This document shows positions 48,601 through 59,727 of a stretch of 64,000 nucleotides of DNA, piece after piece. The stretch is from Arenicola marina (lineage: Eukaryota; Annelida; Polychaeta; Arenicolidae). Made by a program: the position numbers and the translations under genes. Positions within the stretch are counted from its first letter, which is position 1; every line of letters starts with the position of its first letter. The notes under the pieces are model-generated. The model ran no database searches, was not told where the DNA came from, and saw only the letters and a list, made by a program, of their open reading frames with translations. The stretch lies in contig OZ025256.1 of NCBI GenBank assembly GCA_964019135.1, positions 23,071,911 through 23,135,910 on the forward strand. Reading direction: 5' to 3'.

Positions 48601-51600
48601 GTATAGCCGCCCGCAGGTCCCGCCTATAGCCGCCCGCAGGTCCCGCCTATAGCCGCCGGCATGCCCCGCGTATAGCCGCCCGCAGGTCCCGCCTATAGCC
48701 GCTCGCAGGTCCCGCGTATAGCCGCCCGCAGGTCCCGCGTATAGCCGCCCGCAGATCCCGCCTATAGCCACCCGCAGGTCCCACGTATAGCCGCCCGCAG
48801 GTCCCGCCTATAGCCGCCCGCCGGTCCCGCGTATAGCCGCTCGCAGGTCCCGCGTATAGCCGCCCGCAGGTCCCACGTATAGCCGCCCGCAGGTCCCGCC
48901 TATAGCCGCCCGCAGGTCCCGCGTATAGCCGCCCGCAGGTCCCGCGTATAGCCGCCCGCAGATCCCGCCTATAGCCGCCCGCAGGTCCCGCGTATAGCCG
49001 CCCGCAGGTCCCGCGTGTAGCAGCCCGCGGGTCCCGCGTATAGCCGCCCACAGGTCCCGAGTGTAGCCGCCAGCAGGTCCAGCGTGTAGCCGCCCGCAGA
49101 TCCCGCGTATAGCCGCCCGCAGGTCCCGCGTATAGCCGCCCACAGGTCCCGAGTGTAGCCGCCAGCAGGTCCAGCGTGTAGCCGCCCGCAGGCCCCGCGT
49201 ATAGCCGCCCGCAGGCCCCGCGTATAGCCGCCCGCAGATCCCGCGTATAGCCGCCCGCAGGTCCCGCGTATAGCCGCCCGCAGGTCCCGCGTATAGCCGC
49301 CGGCAGGTCTTGCGTATAGCCGCCAGCAGGTCCCGCGTATAGCCGCCCGCAGGTCCCGCGTATAGCCGCCCGCAGGTCCCGCGTATAGCCGCCCGCAGGT
49401 CCCGCCTATAGCCGCCCGCAGGTCCCGCCTAGAGCCGCCGGCAGGCCCCACGTATAGCCGCCCGCAGGTCCCGCGTATAGCCGCCGGCAGGCCCCGCGTA
49501 TAGCCGCCCGCAGGTCCCGCCTATAGCCGCCCGCAGGTCCCGCGTATAGCCGCCGGCAGGCCCCGCGTATAGCCGCCCGCAGGTCCCGCCTATAGCCGCC
49601 CGCAGGTCCCGCGTATAGCCGCCCGCAGGTCCCGCGTATAGCCGCCCGCAGGTCCCACGTATAGCCGCCCGCAGGTCCCGCCTATAGCCGCCCGCAGGTC
49701 CCGCGTATAGCCGCCCGCAGGTCCCGCGTATAGCCGCCCGCAGATCCCGCCTATAGCCGCCCGCAGGTCCCGCGTATAGCCGCCCGCAGATCCCGCCTAT
49801 AGCCGCCCGCAGGTCCCGCGTATAGCCGCCCACAGGTCCCGCGTGTAGCAGCCCGCGGGTCCCGCGTATAGCCGCCCGCAGGTCCCGCGTATAGCCGCCC
49901 ACAGGTCCCGAGTGTAGCCGTCAGCAGGTCCAGCGTGTAGCCGCCCGCAGATCCCGCGTATAGCCGCCCGCAGGTCCCGCGTATAGCCGCCCACAGGTCC
50001 CGAGTGTAGCCGCCAGCAGGTCCAGCGTGTAGCCGCCCGCAGGCCCCGCGTATAGCCGCCCGCAGGCCCCGCGTATAGCCGCCCGCAGGTCCCGCGTATA
50101 GCCGCCCACAGGTCCCGAGTGTAGCCGCCAGCAGGTCCAGCGTGTAGCCGCCCGCAGGTCCCGCGTATAGCCGCCCACAGGTCCCGAGTGTAGCCGCCAG
50201 CAGGTCCAGCGTGCAGCCGCCCGCAGGTCCCGCCTATAGCCGCCCGCAGGTCCCGCGTATAGCCGCCCGCAGGTCCCGCGTATAGCCGCCCGCAGATCCC
50301 GCCTATAGCCGCCCGCAGGTCCCGCGTATAGCCGCCCGCAGATCCCGCCTATAGCCGCCCGCAGGTCCCGCGTATAGCCGCCCGCAGGTCCCGCGTGTAG
50401 CAACCCGCGGGTCCCGCGTATAGCCGCCCGCAGGTCCCGCGTATAGCCGCCCACAGGTCCCGAGTGTAGCCGTCAGCAGGTCCAGCGTGTAGCCGCCCGC
50501 AGATCCCGCGTATAGCCGCCCGCAGGTCCCGCGTATAGCCGCCCACAGGTCCCGAGTGTAGCCGCCAGCAGGTCCAGCGTGTAGCCGCCCGCAGGCCCCG
50601 CGTATAGCCGCCCGCAGGCCCCGCGTATAGCCGCCCGCAGGTCCCGCGTATAGCCGCCCACAGGTCCCGAGTGTAGCCGCCAGCAGGTCCAGCGTGTAGC
50701 CGCCCGCAGGTCCCGCGTATAGCCGCCCACAGGTCCCGAGTGTAGCCGCCAGCAGGTCCAGCGTGCAGCCGCCCGCAGGTCCCGCGTATAGCCGCCCACA
50801 GGTCCCGAGTGTAGCCGCCCGCAGGTCTTGCGTATAGCCGCCCGCAGGTCCCGCGTATAGCCGCCCGCAGGCCCCACGTATAGCCGCCCGCAGGTCCCGC
50901 GTATAGCCGCCAGCAGGTCCCGCGTATAGCCGCCCGCAGGTCCCGCGTATAGCCGCCCGCAGATCCCGCGTATAGCCGCCCGCAGGTCCCGCGTATAGCC
51001 GCCCGCAGGTCCCGCGTATAGCCGCCGGCAGGTCTTGCGTATAGCCGCCAGCAGGTCCCGCGTATAGCCGCCCGCAGGTCCCGCGTATAGCCGCCCGCAG
51101 GTCCCGCGTATAGCCGCCCGCAGGTCCCGCCTATAGCCGCCCGCAGGTCCCGCCTAGAGCCGCCGGCAGGCCCCACGTATAGCCGCCCGCAGGTCCCGCG
51201 TATAGCCGCTGGCAGGCCCCGCGTATAGCCGCCCGCAGGTCCCGCCTATAGCCGCCCGCAGGTCCCGCGTATAGCCGCCGGCAGGCCCCGCGTATAGCCG
51301 CCCGCAGGTCCCGCCTATAGCCGCCCGCAGGTCCCGCGTATAGCCGCCCGCAGGTCCCGCGTATAGCCGCCCGCAGGTCCCGCGCATAGCCGCCCGCAGG
51401 TCCCGCGTTTGGCCGCCCGCAGGTCTTGCGTATAGCCGCCCGCAGGTCCCGCGTATAGCCGCCCGCAGGCCCCACGTATAGCCGCCCGCAGGTCCCGCGT
51501 ATAGCCGCCCGCAGGTCTGGCGTATAGCCGCCCGCAGGTCCCGCGTATAGCTGCCCGCAGGTCCCGCGTATAGCCGCCCGCAGATCCCGCGTATAGCCGC

Positions 51601-52342
51601 CCGCAGGTCCCGCGTATAGCCGCCCGCAGGTCCCGCGCATAGCCGCCGGCAGGTCTTGCGTATAGCCACCAGCAGGTCCCGCGTATAGCCGCCCGCAGGT
51701 CCCGCGTATAGCCGCCCGCAGGTCCCGCGTATAGCCGCCCGCAGGTCCCGCCTATAGCCGCCCGCAGGTCCCGCCTATAGCCGCCGGCATGCCCCGCGTA
51801 TAGCCGCCCGCAGGTCCCGCCTATAGCCGCTCGCAGGTCCCGCGTATAGCCGCCCGCAGGTCCCGCGTATAGCCGCCCGCAGATCCCGCCTATAGCCACC
51901 CGCAGGTCCCACGTATAGCCGCCCGCAGGTCCCGCCTATAGCCGCCCGCCGGTCCCGCGTATAGCCGCCCGCAGGTCCCGCGTATAGACGCCCGCAGGTC
52001 CCACGTATAGCCGCCCGCAGGTCCCGCGTATAGCCGCCCGCAGGTCCCGCGTATAGCCGCCCGCAGGTCCCGCGTATAGCCGCCGGCAGGTCTTGCGTAT
52101 AGCCGCCAGCAGGTCCCGCGTATAGCCGCCCGCAGGTCCCGCGTATAGCCGCCCGCAGGTCCCGCCTATAGCCGCTCGCAGGTCCCGCGTATAGCCGCCC
52201 GCAGGTCCCGCGTATAGCCGCCCGCAGATCCCGCCTATAGCCACCCGCAGGTCCCACGTATAGCCGCCCGCAGGTCCCGCCTATAGCCGCCCGCCGGTCC
52301 CGCGTATAGCCGCCCGCAGGTCCCGCGTATAGACGCCCGCAG
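45634..52342. repeat. GC-rich 23-bp minisatellite array
   Basis: About 6.7 kb of 23-bp units with core CCGCCCGCAGGTCCCGCG followed by TATAG. Main variants are CCTATAG, GTGTAGCCGCCAGCAGGTC and CTTGCGTATAG. Because 23 is not a multiple of three, frames cycle every 69 bp, giving minus-strand Gly-Gly-Tyr-Thr-Arg-Asp-Leu-Arg-type open frames of up to 390 codons that start and stop at indels. Variant blocks recur: CAGCCCGCGGG lies near 46331, 47527, 49021 and 49850, spaced close to multiples of 23. CpG density is very high. The left edge abuts the LINE relic and the right edge ends abruptly at 52342. Confidence 0.93.
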
Positions 52343-52412
52343 AGTTTAGCTCATTCGAAAGACTTATAACTCATTCGAACGACTTTGTTGTTCGAACGAC
52401 TAGGTTTGAAAT
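52343..52412 (-). repeat. Degenerate inverted units related to the 22-bp array
   Basis: This stretch contains CTCATTCGAAAGACTTATAA and CTCATTCGAACGACTTTG, two to three diverged units that match the complement of the 22-bp array (53186-54432), which reads CTCGTTCTAACGACTTAC. It also mirrors the right edge of that array (AGTTATAAGTCGCTCGTGAGC, 54418-54438), so the two form an imperfect inverted pair about 2 kb apart. Confidence 0.55.
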
Positions 52413-53185
52413 GAGCCGGGGGAGGGAACTAAAATAGACAAAAGACAAAAAGGCGGGTGTCTATTGGTCCCCCCCCTCGTGGATCCGCACCTTATATTGA
52501 CCAATATAGTTGAGGCTCAGATCGGCTCGGTGACAACCGTACCGGGCTAGCGGCCTTGCCCCTGTGAGACATACGGGTTATAATGGGTTGATCCACCAGT
52601 GAACCATTTCGTCTCTCAAGGCATATATAAAGTAAGTGGAGTCTAGAGAATTGATAGCGGTGAATATCAAGAGTCCCGGGTTTAAATCCCTGCGTGGGCA
52701 CCCTGGTGGGACCCCCGGGGATCTCTTAGTGCGATGCTCAGTTTTGGAGGATTCCGCGGTAAAGCGTCCCCACTTTTTCAAGTTTACAATCCTCTCGGAA
52801 ACTATTTCACACCCATCTTTTTGCCATTGACCTATAAACATATCCGTTGTTTCTTTCCCATACAAAAATTATGTCCGCTCTAATGGAGCTTTTTTCATCA
52901 GAAAGGTCCGCTCTCTCATGCCTGAAGGGGCACCCAGTGACACCCCCCCCCCCTCCACCTCCCCCACCAGATATGTATAATGGTGCCCCCCCACCCCCTG
53001 GCCTGAGCTCTGATGCTTTCATTGGTCGTCCTCGGACGTTGCCAAGCATCGTTTAGGACTCGTGTGCTCACAGGGAGGCATAACACCCAGCATTCCATTG
53101 TGCTCATTGGCTGAGGAAATATCACAATGGTATGTTGCGGCTGACACTGTACTATTAGATCCAAACGATATATGTCCTTCCAACG
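52413..53185. other. Unique spacer with a possible SINE remnant
   Basis: No gene recognised. Near 52664-52712 the plus strand reads GAGTCCCGGGTTTAAATCCC followed by TGCGTGGGCACC, containing a B-box match (GGTTTAAATCC, 52678-52688) and resembling the same part of the SINE at 24439. The A box is not recognisable, so this may be a decayed tRNA-derived SINE. A C-rich tract lies at 52940-52970. Confidence 0.4.
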
Positions 53186-54432
53186 AGACACGTAAGTCGT
53201 TAGAACGAGATACGTAAGTCGTTAGAACGAGATACGTAAGTCGTTAAAACGAGCTACGTAAGTCGTTAGAACGAGCTACGTAAGTCGCTGGAACGAGATA
53301 CGTAAGTCGTTAAAACGAGATACGTAAGTCGTTAGAACGAGATACGTAAGTCGTTAGAACAAGATACGTAAGTCGTTAGAACGAGATACGTAAGTCGTTA
53401 GAATGAGACACGTAAGTCGTTAAAACGAGATACGTAAGTCGTTAGAACGAGATACGTAAGTCGTTAGAACGAGATACGTAAGTCGTTAAAACGAGATACG
53501 TAAGTCGTTAGAACGAGATACGTAAGTCGTTAGAACGAGATACGTAAGTCGTTAAAACGAGATACGTAAGTCGTTAGAACGAGATACGTAAGTCGTTAGA
53601 ACGATATACGTAAGTCGTTAGAACGAGATACGTAAGTCGTTAGAACGAGATACGTAAGTCGTTAAAACGAGATACGTAAGTCGTTAGAACGAGATACGTA
53701 AGTCGTTAGAACGAGATACGTAAGTCGTTAGAACAAGATACGTGAGTCGTTAAAACGAGATACGTAAGTCGTTAGAACGAGATACATAAGTCGTCAGAAC
53801 GAAATACGTAAGTCCTTAGAACGAGATACGTAAGTCGTTATAACAAGATACGTAAGTCGTTAGAACAAGATACGTAAGTCGTTAGAACGAGATACGTAAG
53901 TCGTTAGAACGAGATACGTAACTCTTTAGAACGAGACACGTAAATCCTTAGAACAAGATACGTATGTCGTTAGAATTAGATACGTAAGTCGTTAGAATGA
54001 GATACGTAAGTCGTTAGAACGAAATACGTAAGTCCTTAGAACGAGATACGTAAGTCGTTAGAACGAAATACGTTAGTCCTTAGAACGAGATACGTAAGTC
54101 GTTAGAACGAAATACGTTAGTCCTTAGAACGAGATATGTAAGTCGTTAGAACGAGATACGTAAGTCGTTAGAACGAGATACGTAAGTCGTTAGAACGAGA
54201 TACGTAACTCTTTAGAACGAGACACGTAAATCCTTAGAACAAGATACGTAAGTCGTTAGAACAAGATACGTAAGTCGTTAGAATGAGATACGCAAATCGT
54301 TAGAACAAGATACTAAGTCGTTAGAATGAGATACGTAAGTCCTTAGAACGAGATACGTAAGTCCTTAGAACGAGATACGTATGTCCTTAGAACGAGATAC
54401 GTAAGTCGTTACAACAAGTTATAAGTCGCTCG
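53186..54432. repeat. 22-bp minisatellite array
   Basis: About 1.25 kb of 22-bp units containing TACGTAAGTCGTTAGAACG, with variants at the GTT (AAA, CTT) and AACGAG positions. Divergence rises toward the right end (CCTTAG, ATGAGA variants). Each unit contains TACGTA and GTAAGT. The array has no long open frame. Its right edge runs into AGTTATAAGTCGCTCGTG, which resembles the inverted sequence at 52351. Confidence 0.93.
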
Positions 54433-55550
54433 TGAGCTCATTCTTATTTCCGCTTGGCAACAATACGCTTTCGCAGATATATCATTACAAAGTAATATGA
54501 AGGGGGGGGGGGTATTGGCATCCAAAAATTCTTGAAGATTCGCGATTAGCTGGTGGCAATATTTGGGGACCGCTATCCGTACAGTTCCTGATTCAACGCG
54601 AAAACCCTTAACCTATTTACCGCGATCCGTTATAGCAGTCTGCGAATTCCTCGACATTCGCCATATCGTCTTTAAGGCATTTTTTGTCGTACCCAGCTTT
54701 AAAATGTTCTCATCTTAGACATGCGATATTGCTCACTATTTATTTACACGTATATTTGCATATTCTGTGAGAAAACATGCATTTTGATCATTTACTGCCG
54801 AGAGGCCTTCATGATATCGATGGTCATTGTGCACACGACCTCTGTCCAGGGATATGATCAAGCAGTTCCGCCCAAGCTCGGCAGGGGCGCCCCCGGGTGG
54901 TGACGTCAGCGACATATCCTACTGACCGGAAGTAGATGCTGGGGTTGCCATGCCGACCGCATTGATTTGTGCGGCTCAGGTATTGCGAGAAAAAAGCAAT
55001 AGAAGGCGGGAGCACGAGCTAGCCTCAGCCAATCGGTGAGCCGGACAAATATAATCAGTAGTTCCCTCAAGTGACGCTTGATGGCGCTTGAAATCGCGCC
55101 GTTTACGACGTCCTGGCGGTTGGAGTGATTTCACCTAGATTCCCTTGCCGAGGCCCGCTATTTACACAGGCCAACCGATCTGAAGACCTCACCAACCATA
55201 AACGGATGACCTAATGGCTGTCAATACAAGAGCCGACATTAAGCAGACATTATATTCCACCGGAATGAGATATGAGACTGTAATAACAATGCGCAAATGA
55301 ACACATACGTTATATCCTGCGTCGGCTATAATTGCATCCCGCCTGTTATGTTCCACCGGTGGATGAGTCGCTACACCAGCATCTTGGAAGTTCGGGAGAA
55401 TACTTATAATGCACAGCATTATCTGTCTCGCAGAACTTTTTCAGGCCCTCCTTCGAAGAGACCAGAAACTCTGTGGGCCACGGCTCCTTTCGACCTTGAC
55501 CTTTGTCCTTATCGCGATGTGACTTTACAGGATGAATAGCTCCTCAAACT
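54433..55550. other. Unique sequence, no gene recognised
   Basis: About 1.1 kb of ordinary sequence. It has a G run at about 54501-54512. Short frames exist but none has a recognisable motif or coding bias. Confidence 0.4.
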
Positions 55551-55610
55551 AACAGGGACAGGTCACTAAGGGACAGGTCACTAAGGGACAGGTCACTAAG
55601 GGACAGGTTA
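55551..55610. repeat. Four copies of a 15-bp unit
   Basis: GGGACAGGTCACTAA is repeated about four times, the last with one change (GGTTACAAA). It lies just before the large purine array. Confidence 0.9.
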
Positions 55611-55639
55611 CAAAGCGTACCAGTCAAGGATTGAGCGTC

Positions 55640-58600
55640 AGAGTGAACGAGCGAGGGAGGAAGATGAAGGGGAGGAGGAAGATGAATGGGAGGAGGAAGA
55701 GAAGGAGGAGGAAGAGGAAGGGGAAGAGGAAGAGAAGGAGGAGGAAGAGGAAGGGGAGGAGGAAGGGGAGGAGAAAGATGAAGAGGAGGAGGAAGAGAAG
55801 GAGGCGGAAGACGAAGGGGAGGAGGAAGAGAAGGAGGAGGAAGACGAAGAGGAGGAGGAAGGGTAGGAGGAGGAAGACGAAGGGAGGAGGAAGTGTAGGA
55901 GGAGAAAGATGAAGAGGAGGAGGAAGAGAAAGGGGAGGAAGAGGAAGAGGAGGAGGAAGGGGAGGAGGAGGAAGACGAAGGGGAGGAGTAAGAGAAGGAG
56001 GCGGAAGATGAATGGGAGAAGGAAGAGAAGGAGGCGGAAGACGAAGGGGAGGAGGAAGAGAAGGAGGAGGAAGATGAAGGGGAGGAGGAAGAGAAGGAGG
56101 CGGAAGATGAAGGGGAGGAGGAAGAGAAAGAGGCGGAAGATGAAGGGGAGGAGGAAGAGAAGGAGGAGGAAGATGAAGGGGAGGAGGAAGAGAAAGAGGC
56201 GGAAGATGAAGGGGAGGAGGAAGAGAAGGAGGAGGAAGAGGAAGGGGAGGAGGAATGGGAGGAGAAAGATGAAGAGGAGGAGGAAGAGAAGGAGGCGGAA
56301 GATGAAGGGGAGGAGGAAGAGAAAGAGGCGGCAGATAAAGGGGAGGAAGAAGAGAAGGAGGAGGAAGAGGAAGGGGAGGAGGAAGGGGAGGAGGAAGGGG
56401 AGGAGAAAGATGAAGAGGAGGAGGAAGAGAAGGAGGCGGAAGACGAAGGGGAGGAGGAAGAGAAGGAGGAGGAAGACGAAGAGGAGGAGGAAGGGTAGGA
56501 GGAGGAAGACGAAGGGAGGAGGAAGTGTAGGAGGAGAAAGATGAAGAGGAGGAGGAAGAGAAAGGGGAGGAAGAGGAAGAGGAGGAGGAAGGGGAGGAGG
56601 AGGAAGACGAAGGGGAGGAGTAAGAGAAGGAGGCGGAAGATGAATGGGAGAAGGAAGAGAAGGAGGCGGAAGACGAAGGGGAGGAGGAAGAGAAGGAGGA
56701 GGAAGATGAAGGGGAGGAGGAAGAGAAGGAGGCGGAAGATGAAGGGGAGGAGGAAGAGAAAGAGGCGGAAGATGAAGGGGAGGAGGAAGAGAAGGAGGAG
56801 GAAGATGAAGGGGAGGAGGAAGAGAAAGAGGCGGAAGATGAAGGGGAGGAGGAAGAGAAGGAGGAGGAAGAGGAAGGGGAGGAGGAATGGGAGGAGAAAG
56901 ATGAAGAGGAGGAGGAAGAGAAGGAGGCGGAAGATGAAGGGGAGGAGGAAGAGAAAGAGGCGGCAGATAAAGGGGAGGAAGAAGAGAAGGAGGAGGAAGA
57001 GGAAGGGGAGGAGGAAGGGGAGGAGGAAGGGGAGGAGAAAGATGAAGAGGAGGAGGAAGAGAAGGAGGCGGAAGATGAAGGGGAGGAGGAAGAGAAAGAG
57101 GCGGAAGATGAAGGGGAGGAGGAAGAGAAGGAGGAGGAAGAGGAGGGGGAGGAGAAAGGGGAGGAAGAAGACGAAGGGGAAGAGGAAGAGAAGAAGGAGA
57201 AAGATGAAGGGGAAGAGGAAGAGAAGGAGGAGTAAGATGAAAGGGAGGAGGAAGTGAAAGAGGCGGAAAATGAAGGGGAGGAGGAAGAGAAAGAGGCGGA
57301 AGATGAAGGGGAGGAGGAAGAGAAGGAGGAGGAAGATGAAGGGGAGGAGGAAGAGAAAGAGGCGGAAGATGAAGGGGAGGAGGAAGAGAAGGAGGAGGAA
57401 GAGGAAGGGGAGGAGGAATGGGAGGAGAAAGATGAAGAGGAGGAGGAAGAGAAGGAGGCGGAAGATGAAGGGGAGGAGGAAGAGAAAGAGGCGGAAGATG
57501 AAGGTGAGGAGGAAGAGAAGGAGGAGGAAGATGAAGGGGAGAAGGAAGAGAAAGAGGCGGAAGATGAAGGGGAGGAGGAAGAGAAGGAGGAGGAAGAGGA
57601 AGGGGAGGAGGAATGGGAGGAGAAAGATGAAGAGGAGGAGGAAGAGAAGGAGACGGAAGATGAAGGGGAGGAGGAAGAGAAAGAGGCGACAGATGAAGGG
57701 GAGGAGGAAGAGAAGGAGGAGGAAGAGGAAGGGGAGGAGGAAGGGGAGGACAAAGATGAAGAGGAGGAGGAAGAGAAGGAGGCGGAAGATGAAGGGGAGG
57801 AGGAAGAGAAAGAGGCGGCAGATGAAGGGGAGGAAGAAGAGAAGGAGGAGGAAGATGAAGGGGAGGAGGAAGGGGAGGGGGAAGACGAAGGGGAGGAGGA
57901 GGAGAAGAAGGAGAAAGATGAAGGGGAGGAGGAAGAGAAGGAGGCGGAAGATGAAGGAGAGGAGGAAGAGAAAGAGGCGGAAGATGAAGCGGAGGAGGAA
58001 GAGAAAGAGGCGGAAGATGAAGGGGAGGAGGAAGAGAAGGAGGAGGAAGATGAAGGGGAGGAGGAAGTGAAAGGGGCGGAAGATGAAGGGGAAGAGGAAG
58101 AGAAGGAGGAGGAAGAGGAAGGGGAGGAGGAGTGGGAGGAGAAAGATGAAGAGGAGGAGGAAGAGAAGGAGGCGGAAGATGAAGGGGAGGAGGAAGAGAA
58201 AGAGGCGACAGATGAAGGGGAGGAAGAAGAGAAGGAGGGGGAAGAGGAAGGGGAGGAGGAAGGGGAGGAAAAAGATGAAAAGGAGGAGGAAGAGAAGGAG
58301 GCGGAAGATGAAGGGGAGGAGGAAGAGAAAGAGGCGGAAGATGAAGGGGAGGAGGAAGAGAAGGAGGAGGAAGAGGAAGGGGAGGAGGAAGGGGAGGAGG
58401 AAGACGAAGGGGAGGAGGAAGAGAAGAAGGAGGAAGATGAAGGGGAGGAGGAAGAGAAGGAGGCGGAAGATGAAGGAGAGGAGGAAGAGAAAGAGGCGGA
58501 AGATGAAGCGGAGGAGGAAGAGAAAGAGGCGGAAGATGAAGGGGAGGAGGAAGAGAAGGAGGAGGAAGATGAAGGGGAGGAGGAAGAGAAAGAGGCGGAA

Positions 58601-58861
58601 GATGAAGGGGAAGAGGAAGAGAAGGAGGAGGAAGAGGAAGGGGAGGAGGAATGGGAGGAGAAAGATGAAGAGGAGGAAAAAGAGAAGGAGGCGGAAGATG
58701 AAGGGGAGGAGGAAGAGAAAGAGGCGGAAGATGAAAGGGAGGAGGAAGAGAAGGAGGAGGAAGAGGAAGGGGAGGAGAAACGGGAGGAGAAAGATGAAGA
58801 GGAGGAGGAAGAGAAGGAGGCGGAAGATGAAGGGGAGGAGGAAGAGAAAGAGGCGGAAGAT
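55640..58861. repeat. Purine-only 33-bp minisatellite array (left part)
   Basis: About 3.2 kb of nearly pure A/G on the plus strand. The 33-bp unit has core GGGGAGGAGGAAGAGAAGG plus GAAGATGAA, interrupted by GCG (GGAGGCGGAAG) and TGG. In one plus frame it reads Glu-Asp-Glu-Gly-Glu-Glu-Glu-Glu-Lys-Glu-Ala, in another Arg/Lys-rich; the minus strand reads Ser/Pro or hydrophobic Leu/Phe. None has a unique domain. Two adjacent segments from 55861 and 56493 are virtually identical over about 632 bp. A homopurine-homopyrimidine tract of this size can form triplex DNA. Confidence 0.93.
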
Positions 58862-59727
58862 TGTCACGGATTCATGGTTTTGTGAGTTATGATTTTGAGT
58901 TATCGATGTCGGTTTCACCTGTGTCAAGGAGTGCCACAGTTGGCCGAGTAATTAAGTTGTGTGAGCGTTCTAGATGTCAGCATCTGGGAAGGTCTAATTG
59001 CGTGACTGTGTACGAGTAAATTTTAGTGTCTTTGGTTAATTGCAGTAGAGATGGGAGTGGCAGTAGCCGGTATATATAGAACCGCAGTATAGAGCTAAAG
59101 AGAGACAGATGACAGATGAGGTTACTGTGGTGAGGCTGTGTGCCAGAGCGTTATTAGGCTGTGTGCCACGGTTTGTTAGGCTGTGTGCCAGAGCGTTATT
59201 AGGCTGTGTGCCAGCGCTTTATTAGGCTGTGTGCCATGATATTGTGAGGCTGTGTGCCATGATATTGTGAGGCTGTGTGCCATGATATTGTGAGGCTGTG
59301 TGCCATGATATTGTGAGGCTGTGTGCCAGGTGTTGTATATTGTGCGGCTGTGTGCCAAGGTGACAAGCTGAGAAGATGTTGTGAGAGCTGGGTGCCAGAT
59401 ATGTTAACGGAAATGGTGAATGTTCACGTAAGTGTCTCAAGTGTACTTATTTGTTTATATTTCATAAGTTCAAACATGTATTGCCACCAATGTATATGTA
59501 TATACCTTGCCCAATAATTATGACGTGTTTATATTTAATTATAGCTGTGAATGCTGAGAGAAGCGGACTTGTACGAAAGAATTCTAGCTGCCATGTATGA
59601 CGAAAACCAGAAAGAAAGAGGAGGAAAGAAAGAAGAGTTTTATTGTATCGTGTAAACACAATCTTTCGCCCTCAATTTTGTCCATTGTTGTTGTTACGTT
59701 ATAAATTACCCCTAGACGAACGTGACA
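58862..59727. mobile_element. Solo LTR of an LTR retrotransposon
   Basis: An 866-bp element sits inside the purine array. It begins TGTCACG and ends CGTGACA (perfect 7-bp inverted ends with TG/CA termini) and is flanked by a perfect 5-bp duplication, AAGAT, at 58857-58861 and 59728-59732. These are the hallmarks of an LTR retroelement insertion; the lack of internal coding sequence and of a second LTR makes it a solo LTR. A TATA-like TATATATAGA is at 59071-59080. A block of about ten 23-bp repeats (59126-59365, GAGGCTGTGTGCC core) lies in its second third. Family not assigned. The perfect ends and duplication suggest it is fairly recent. Orientation is suggested as plus by the TATA-like element only. 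Confidence 0.8.
59126..59365. repeat. 23-bp tandem repeat within the solo LTR
   Basis: About ten units with core GAGGCTGTGTGCC followed by ATGATATTGT; the first units are more diverged (AGAGCGTTATTAG). Whether all copies of this LTR family carry it cannot be told from one copy. Confidence 0.85.

Noticed and set aside
45571-52257. Overlapping minus-strand Gly-Gly-Tyr-Thr-Arg-Asp-Leu-Arg frames
   Set aside because: A 23-bp unit read over 69 bp gives such frames by chance; they break and restart at indels and overlap one another.
52916-53191. Minus-strand 91-codon frame near 53 kb
   Set aside because: Partly crosses the C-rich tract, has no recognisable motif, and shows no splice or conservation evidence.
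919-54432. CRISPR array
   Set aside because: Repeats are contiguous with no unique spacers, and the setting is a eukaryotic genome.
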